Origin: Paraglomus occultum
Lineage: Eukaryota; Glomeromycota; Glomeromycetes; Paraglomerales; Paraglomeraceae
Assembly (NCBI GenBank): GCA_910592205.1
Contig: CAJVPJ010000869.1
Location: forward strand, 1-15,305
Direction: 5' to 3'
Length of the DNA stretch: 15,305 nt
Below, one piece after another: positions 8,881 to 15,305 of the stretch (position 1 is the first letter of the stretch; each line of letters starts with the position of its first letter). The translations under genes and the position numbers were made by a program. Below the pieces are notes generated by a model that was not told the origin of the DNA, did no database searches, and saw nothing but the letters and a program-made list of their open reading frames with translations.

Positions 8881-10201
8881 CGGTTTTCAACAAACGTTAC
8901 CACTCGCACATACAAATCAAATTTCTGAATTTTGTCACTTTGACACCTCCCAAATAATATCCGGTAATTGTCTGTTGATACCATTTCTGTATGGAAACCT
9001 CGCCGCCTTCAAAAAAAGCTTCTTCAATTATGCGACGACCACTGCAATTAATTTCCTTACTTTCCTTGCGTGTATCATGGCCAACTTATATATCTAGACA
9101 AAAGCATACGAAGCACTGTCAACATACGCTTAATTCCAATTATATTCTCAAAGTCAATAGAAACATCGCTCATATCTAGTGCAACAAGCAAACTACCGAC
9201 TTGTCATTGTTATTGATGTGCCAACGAAAATTGTACAGACTGCTGCTTCTAAATTGAAGGCATTTGCCCAAAGTTGTCCAACAGTTTTGTTTGCGAGCCT
9301 ACTAAGCCCGTACAAAAGAAAAATGTTCATTTAGCATTGAACACTAAAATTAAGCTTTTATTATCCTACCACACATACAATGTCAATCGCTCAAAAACAA
9401 TCTCGGTCGTTTGCGTCAGCTATTCTGAAAACTGCACAAACCGCTTTCACAATATCGATTCAAGACATTACCAAAAGTAGTCCAACAAATTGTTTGCACT
9501 TGATTAACACAATAAGATGTCTCAAGGATTCAAACACACGTTTGACAATGTTGGCGCTCGTATTAATAGAGTTGTACAACACTATTATTTACTGCGAACT
9601 GTAGAATTCTACTTTTGTTATACCCAAAAACACTTTCACTGATAACAGACCAAATAATACAGTCGTTCTCTCACAATCCCGCCGCACTACTATCGTCCGA
9701 AACATTTACAAAAATTTCTACTAACAATGAAACCACATCTCATTCCACCACATCCGAATCATTTACAGTTTCAACAAGAAGTAATACTTGGGGAAATAAC
9801 ACCCACGTTGAAGCAATTGAAAAAGCAATAATCGCAATCATCCAGATCCAGGCAAACAACTCTGCGAGATTTAGGTTAATTTGCGCAAATAATTGTCTAA
9901 TTATTATTGGGGAAACATTTGTCAGTGCATACAATTTCCCTTCCAAACTTAATACATTTGTGTTTTATTGCCTTTAGCCTCCTCTTTTTCTCTTTTCTTT
10001 CTTCTCAATGGTCAATACATTTTACCATACTATACAGTATTCACGAGTTGGGTTCTTAATGTATATCACTCTAATAAAGCATCGTCTGACAATTGCTCTA
10101 ATATGTACGTAGCTCTAATTATATGCTTCTTTGCTATTTGCGTTGTTGTTCAGAAATATCCTAACATTAACATTTTGCTTGCCAATGCGACTTCTTTCTG
10201 A
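8881..10201. repeat. Diverged repeat-like stretch, no assignable gene
   Basis: Composition is Asn/Thr/Ser-rich on the plus strand and hydrophobic on the minus strand, with open frames of 60-120 codons, the longest at 9615-9977 plus (no ATG at its start). Two segments about 200 nt apart, near 9234-9293 and 9436-9497, align at roughly two thirds identity by eye (ACAGACTGCTGC versus ACAAACCGCTTT at the start, GTCCAACA and TTGTTTGC shared at the end). No frame joins through plausible splice sites. This may be a decayed repetitive gene or transposon remnant, or low-complexity DNA. Confidence 0.3.
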
Positions 10202-10667
10202 TTATATACTAGTCCCACTAATTAATCGTTATACTCCATATTAAATATCCACACTGACTAAAAATTTTCTAATTGTAGGAAGAGGCTAAAGCGAGAACAT
10301 AATCCAATATTTCCAGTTTCATTAATTGCGAGAATCTACTCCCAGCATAAAAAGTTTGCATTGCGCAGCAGGTTTTCTGCTACTCTAGCTTTATTACTGA
10401 AAATGGGATGCTATTTCTGATATAACGGTAAAAATAAATAATTTAACTTCATCAAAAAAACGCGAGTTTGCTTTAAAGAATAATGGAGATAAATTGCGTT
10501 TTAAAATTATTACATATAAGTACATCATAATAATAAATAATAAGCTTTCTGAACTATTTAACTATCTTGTACTGTTGTTAAGTTGTGTGAATTTTTGTGA
10601 GTTTTACATATTGCACATGTGTAGCGAATTCGAGTTATCCATTGTCATCATCTAAGCAGCTTTAGTA
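10202..10667. other. AT-rich 3' flank of the ion-channel gene
   Basis: No gene is seen. The stretch lies downstream of the channel stop codon and probably holds its 3' UTR. It is rich in A/T runs and has no recognisable repeat. Confidence 0.4.
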
Positions 10668-13600
10668 TTAAGAGTTGTTTAATGAACTATCATTATCCTC
10701 CAACCTAAACCAACTGTGGTCAGTTAGCTTTTCTTGAACTTCTTGCGGTTTGGTGAGTTCTCGAAATTTTTTCCCTTCCTCAACCCATTGTTCGAATTGT
10801 TGCCGGTTACCAAGAACATACATATATCGTGGGTTTCTCTTTACGGCATCTTGAAAGCGTGACGTTCTCCTTTTCCTGAAACCAAAGTATTCGAAGTTTC
10901 TGATGAAGTGAATAGAGTGTCAGCTCATAAAGATAAATAATGCAAATAAGCGATTTCACTAACAATGTCACCTACTCTGCATCTAGCACGAATCTTGCAC
11001 GCAATCTCAAGATTTCTCGTTTCCCAAATACTTTGGCTGCGGCATATATATCGGCCATGATGGCAATAAGGATGTTTAACATAATAATAACTAGAAGCAA
11101 GCTTGCAATGACGGTGAAGATTATAACTGGATAATAATTCCAGTCCACATTATCCCATCTTCCATTCATCCAATTGTAAGAGGATAACACGGAAGTCCAT
11201 AAAGTTGCAAAACTATTGTCAGACACATCTTGCGGATTGTAGTTTTGATATACTGTATAATTCGTCTGTTCGACGCCGCCATTAGAAGTTGTAGTGTTGA
11301 CACCGAGCCGCAGAACATTTGGTGATAAACCAATTTGTGTTGGATCATGCAAAAGCACGTACCTTTGCGTGAAACGCGAAATTTAGTATTTTACATGCCT
11401 CTTTCAAGAAATAGTTGGAAGACATTTAAATTCTACTTACATGGCATGCCCGAACGCTACGACGAGTATAAACAATGACGTCAAGAACGGTAAAATGTGC
11501 GAGATTATGTTGCTGATGATGAACACATAAGAGCCAATAGCTAATGTATTCGCAAGTACAGTGTTAAAAGATTAAACGTTACATAAAATACTTGAAAGCG
11601 GAGAATCGTGTCTCACCTTCAAACGGTCTCAGAAGCAACAGTAATTGGAACCACATGATGAATGTACTCATGGAAATAAGGAAAAGGATGCCTCTGTCTA
11701 TTTCCGTCTGACCAAATCCCCACGCCCCATTTTCACCACGTGTTGCTCTGGATGTCAAGACTACAGCTGTTGTTATCGGAAGAGCGGCCGAACATATGTT
11801 GATTACGCTAAAGAACAAGACTCTTTGCTGATGACGGACCATTGCCCGCATTTGAAACATTGCATAATAGACCCCAATTGCAAGGAAGCATACAACTATA
11901 GCATAATGACTATTGTTTTGATGAATGTATTGCCATACAAATACATCAAATATTATCAAATAACAAAAAAACACAAACAAAAAGATGAAATAGAGACGCG
12001 ATGCGTCATCCCATGCATAATTGATAAGCCCAGAAATAACCGGGTTGTCAAAAAATATTTCATTATTCTCAGCATTCACAGCCTTTTCTAGAATCGGAAC
12101 GATACCGTCATCGTTAACTGGTACCGGAACACGACGCACGGTGTTTATACGTGTTTCAGGATCCCTAGAAAAAAAAGTTCGTGTGAACTTATTAAAACGG
12201 GTAGCTTGAAATACGAATATGATGTTAAAAAGTATATGGTGTAAATTACATTGGATAACATTCACGTTTCTAAGAATTAAGCCACCGAAAACCAATAACC
12301 CATAAGAATCATCCCCAAGGGAATATTTCATACTCGCCGCGGAAGTCTTACCTTACTCGGTCAAACATAGCTCCGACTCTTTTCAAAACAAATGAAAAGG
12401 GGGCGGATATAAACTTTGCTAACTTAATGTGCTGAACTCGTCGCATCCATTGGTCTGCGAACAACCTGAACTTTAGCGCCGTAGTCAAATGGGCGTGTCT
12501 CTGATTTGCAATTACGTCAATTTCCGTTAACCGCTCCAAGTCATCGCGAATATTTGGTAACGATCGAAAAATGGTCGTGTAAGATGCAGAAGGATGTTGA
12601 TGATGATGGAATGAATGTCCGGCGAACGTTGGATGAGCCAAAAATCTCTTTCTTAGAATATCCAAATCTAAGAAAAAGTAAATAGTAAGGGAACTTGATG
12701 CCAAAAGCAGTAACCAGATTTAATCAATTAATATTTTTATTTCAATACTCACCGTCTACTTTAGATGGTTTCGGATTAAAGAACTCACAGACCTTCTTCA
12801 GAGCTCCTCTTACAGTACATCCTTTAGATGATTTCGGCTTAGGGGACAACAGAGCTCCTCCTGCAGTACACATCCAACCACAATGAGTTTTGGCATGATG
12901 AGCATAATATGTGAGTAAGTCCTCGGCCAACTCGACGTTTGTCTCGATGGCCACCTCTATATCAGTTTTCTTCCGTTTTCCGTCATCATTAAGCCATGAG
13001 TATTCTCGCGGAATGTGTAACGGACGACAATTATGTTCATCTTCACTTTCACCATCATTAACCTTAAGCAAGTCATGTGTCAAGCGATAACATCCTCCAA
13101 TGATTAAAGAACTCATCAAGTCGTGTCGCACTTCGAGCAGACGCCATTCATCAGGATGTTCTTTAATAAAGATGTAAACCATATTGGTAACGCGATGTTT
13201 GATTTCATCGAACAATATACGTCTTTCGTGCGACTGGTTTTCGTGCAACTGGTTTTCGTTCTTCTTCCTATCCAACCATTCAAGTGCTTTACATGCGTCT
13301 ACAACCACTTTACTGGGATCAATTGGCCATACGATGTGCAAGACATCCTCCCGCTTGATTGTGAGATCGAACTTATCTTTGTAAATCGTGATAGTGATCA
13401 TTGGATCCGTCTCGGAATCGGTTGCAACGCTTCGGTTGCAACGCCTTCATACGCGTATATGTACAGTAATCGACGTTTACGGTCTGAGAGGCGCTCCCAT
13501 ATTTGTATAGAATCTCTTCCGATAAGAAGTTGTTTTCGACTTTCCCCTTCCTTATTTTCATCTAACCATGCACCTATTATCTGATTACCGTCCGTCATCC

Positions 13601-15010
13601 ATGGTTCTATCCTACATATGATCAGCTGTGTAAATTTGGAATCTGGTAGTTCGTGTATTTTTCCATTTAACTCGTATGCTTTTGAATATTCTAATTGTCG
13701 GTCAGCCACAATTGGTGAGTCCTCTCCTCCATTGACTTCTCCCTTTTCCGGATCGAAGTGGTCAAGAACTGACTTTAATTCACCTTCGTCTGTGACAAAT
13801 AGTGTCGTATTGCCAGCCCATCTGACGCCATAAAGATTCGGTCTTTCATGAAAGAAGCCATTTGGTAAATTAATTTTTATACCTCTGTCTTTTCTGCACG
13901 TGAATAACTCCCACACGGTAGCCTCTAATTCGCCTGTTTTTCTAGATTCTCTGATAATTAGTAAACATTCGTCATTATTGATGAATTCAATCAATATTAT
14001 TCTATACAATTTCGATACATCCTTTCTTCCGCATTCTAAACCGTTTTCCATCAGATAAATGTTGATTGACGTAGTATCGAGACTAACTGCCAACAAAGTA
14101 CCATTTTTCGATATTGCCAGTACTGGTGTATCAAAACCAATTAGACTCGGATCGCCATGGTGTTGAAGATCGAAAAGGTGCCTTCCCGTAATTAGATTGT
14201 ACACACGAAGTCTTTTCTTCTTTGGCTCAGGTTCAACGTACGTATGTGACTTGATCATCCTTGTTAAAAATTGAAAGCAAGCTTTGCTGGATAGGTCTTT
14301 CCACTTAACTTTCATGTTATGTCTGTATGCCTTCGGGATATCACGAAACCATACACCAGCTTCATCCAAGGTTCTGTATTTTCTTGTATGTCTTTTCTTC
14401 TCCGGATCAATGTTACATTTAAAGATTCCTCCTTCATTTGATACTGTCAGTAGCCACTTATCCGAGTCAGTGTCCGATGCAACATTGACTACTCCAGCAA
14501 CCTCATCTAATGACGTTCCTATCCTTTTCCATTTATCAGAGCTATTACGATCCATCACGAGCACGTACGTTGAACTGGGATCTTGCAAAGGTGCACGTCC
14601 AGATTCTAAATCCATGTCATTTTCAGGAGTTTTTCCGTTAATTGGGAAATAGGAAAGTGCAACTAAAATTTTTCCATTCTTATTCGCATTGGATATGGCT
14701 AGACTCCACGTTGGCATAATAGAATGTGGAGCTCCTCGTATATAGTTTGCATTAATTGTATACGAACTAGCGGAGACTTGGGAGACTTTATTTCCGTCGA
14801 CTTCGTACGTTGTCAGAGATCCAACGATCTCATTTTTTTCTCTCTCTTTGGAATAAAATTGAGATGGGGAGTGAACAATGAGTTGAACGTAGGCAAATCT
14901 ATCTATATACTTCTAATGAACTTACGAATGCCAAACTTGACAACTTCTTTTCCATTCTCACTTATGGCGATATAATATTGCCATCCTGATTTAGAGTAAG
15001 CTTCCTCCAT
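10668..15010 (-). CDS. TRP-like ion channel with WD40-like propeller
   Basis: Cation-channel-type membrane protein. Exons (minus): 15010-14926, 14845-12753, 12667-12352, 12164-11617, 11540-11441, 11362-10976, 10899-10668; every intron is GT-AG and every junction keeps frame. Residues about 1-495 look like a beta-propeller of degenerate WD-type strands (LAVSLDTTSINIY, LLIGRDSIQIWER). Residues 500-880 are charged and helical, probably a cytoplasmic linker. Six spans follow at about 884-906, 912-930, 941-964, 985-1005, 1012-1042 and 1120-1145. A pore-loop candidate (FATLWTSVLSSYNW) lies between spans 5 and 6, and span 6 ends in LNILIAIMADIY, like the S6 end of TRPV/TRP channels. A soluble tail of about 100 residues follows. 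A 14-bp tandem duplication at 13417-13444 breaks the large second exon; with one copy only the coding length is 3747 nt, or 1248 residues. Start ATG 15010 is the first in-frame Met seen; a further upstream exon is possible. Ion selectivity cannot be read from the filter. Confidence 0.85.
13417..13444 (-). repeat. 14-bp tandem duplication causing a frameshift
   Basis: Plus-strand units ATCGGTTGCAACGC (13417-13430) and TTCGGTTGCAACGC (13431-13444) match at 13 of 14 positions. The unit length is not a multiple of three. Upstream of it the channel frame is open from 14717 and beyond, and runs into TGA at 13398. The downstream frame is open from here to 12742. No GT-AG intron of plausible size covers it. 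Confidence 0.9.
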
Positions 15011-15305
15011 TTGTGCATAACATTTACTTGCAATAAGATAAAATTGGATATCCCAGCAAAGAAGAACTGAACGATTCTCCTTTTATACTGATCCAGCGTC
15101 AAGTTCGTCCTAATGGCGTGACATATGGTTACAAATACTTGTCCGCGTCTCGTTCGTTGTGGCAATATCGATAACTATTTCCAGAATTTGTTTATACTTT
15201 AATCAGTGTTGGCGATAAGCAGGATATCTGGTTTGAATTCCTCGCGATACACCAAAAAGCCACATTACCGTTATTTCGTTGTTATCGTTGAATTACTGTA
15301 TTACA
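15011..15305. other. Upstream region of the ion-channel gene
   Basis: Presumed promoter and 5' leader. A 67-codon minus-strand frame at 14962-15165 overlaps the first exon in another frame and is probably chance. No clear promoter element was recognised. Confidence 0.4.

Noticed and set aside
11645-12091. 148-codon plus-strand frame
   Set aside because: Antisense shadow of channel exon 4, which encodes clear membrane spans.
13398-13444. An intron hiding the 14-bp duplication
   Set aside because: The only GT..AG pair here would be about 30 nt, well below the 64-187 nt of the other introns, and it would not explain the near-perfect repeat.
13123-13584. 153-codon plus-strand frame opposite the channel gene
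   Set aside because: It is a mirror of the well-supported minus-strand coding exon and has no family features of its own.
1-15305. CRISPR array, bacterial operon or ribosome binding sites
   Set aside because: Spliced genes and eukaryotic families show this is nuclear fungal DNA; no regular repeat-spacer pattern exists.

Overview
The window looks like nuclear DNA of a fungus, most likely an arbuscular mycorrhizal fungus (Glomeromycotina, Rhizophagus-like). Reasons: AT-rich intergenic DNA, genes split by short GT-AG introns (about 64 to 187 nt), a propeller-plus-ion-channel gene of a type I associate with these fungi, and long gene-free stretches with hairpin repeats. The organism call is inference; no marker gene or rRNA is present.

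Layout. (1) 323-1569 (+): RRP43/EXOSC8, an RNA exosome ring subunit. (2) 1578-2683 (-): the C-terminal catalytic part of a prolyl-oligopeptidase-family (S9) serine peptidase, tail to tail with RRP43 with only 8 nt between the stop codons; its N-terminal propeller is missing. (3) about 2761-4450 (+): a decayed gene ending in a 2-oxoglutarate/Fe(II) oxygenase-like domain (TET/JBP-like), with stops and frame changes. (4) 4451-7171: gene-free DNA with clustered small hairpins, a MITE-like inverted-repeat element and a block less AT-rich than its surroundings. (5) 7183-8024 (-): an intact two-exon gene for a protein with six or seven membrane spans. (6) about 8025-10667: no convincing gene; one part has diverged repeat-like units and open but unassignable frames. 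(7) 10668-15010 (-): a seven-exon gene for a TRP-like ion channel with a WD40-like beta-propeller N-terminus.

The most specific observation is in the channel gene. A 14-bp tandem duplication (13417-13444) puts the sensor half and the channel half in different frames. Counting one copy only, all seven exons join into a single frame of 3747 nt (1248 residues). Several other genes show single-base frame conflicts (RRP43 near 409-414, the peptidase at the 2453/2388 splice, the oxygenase at 4120-4123). These could be true decay or uncorrected indels in the assembly, and this window cannot separate the two. The genes do not form an obvious functional cluster, and I see no clear new multi-gene system.
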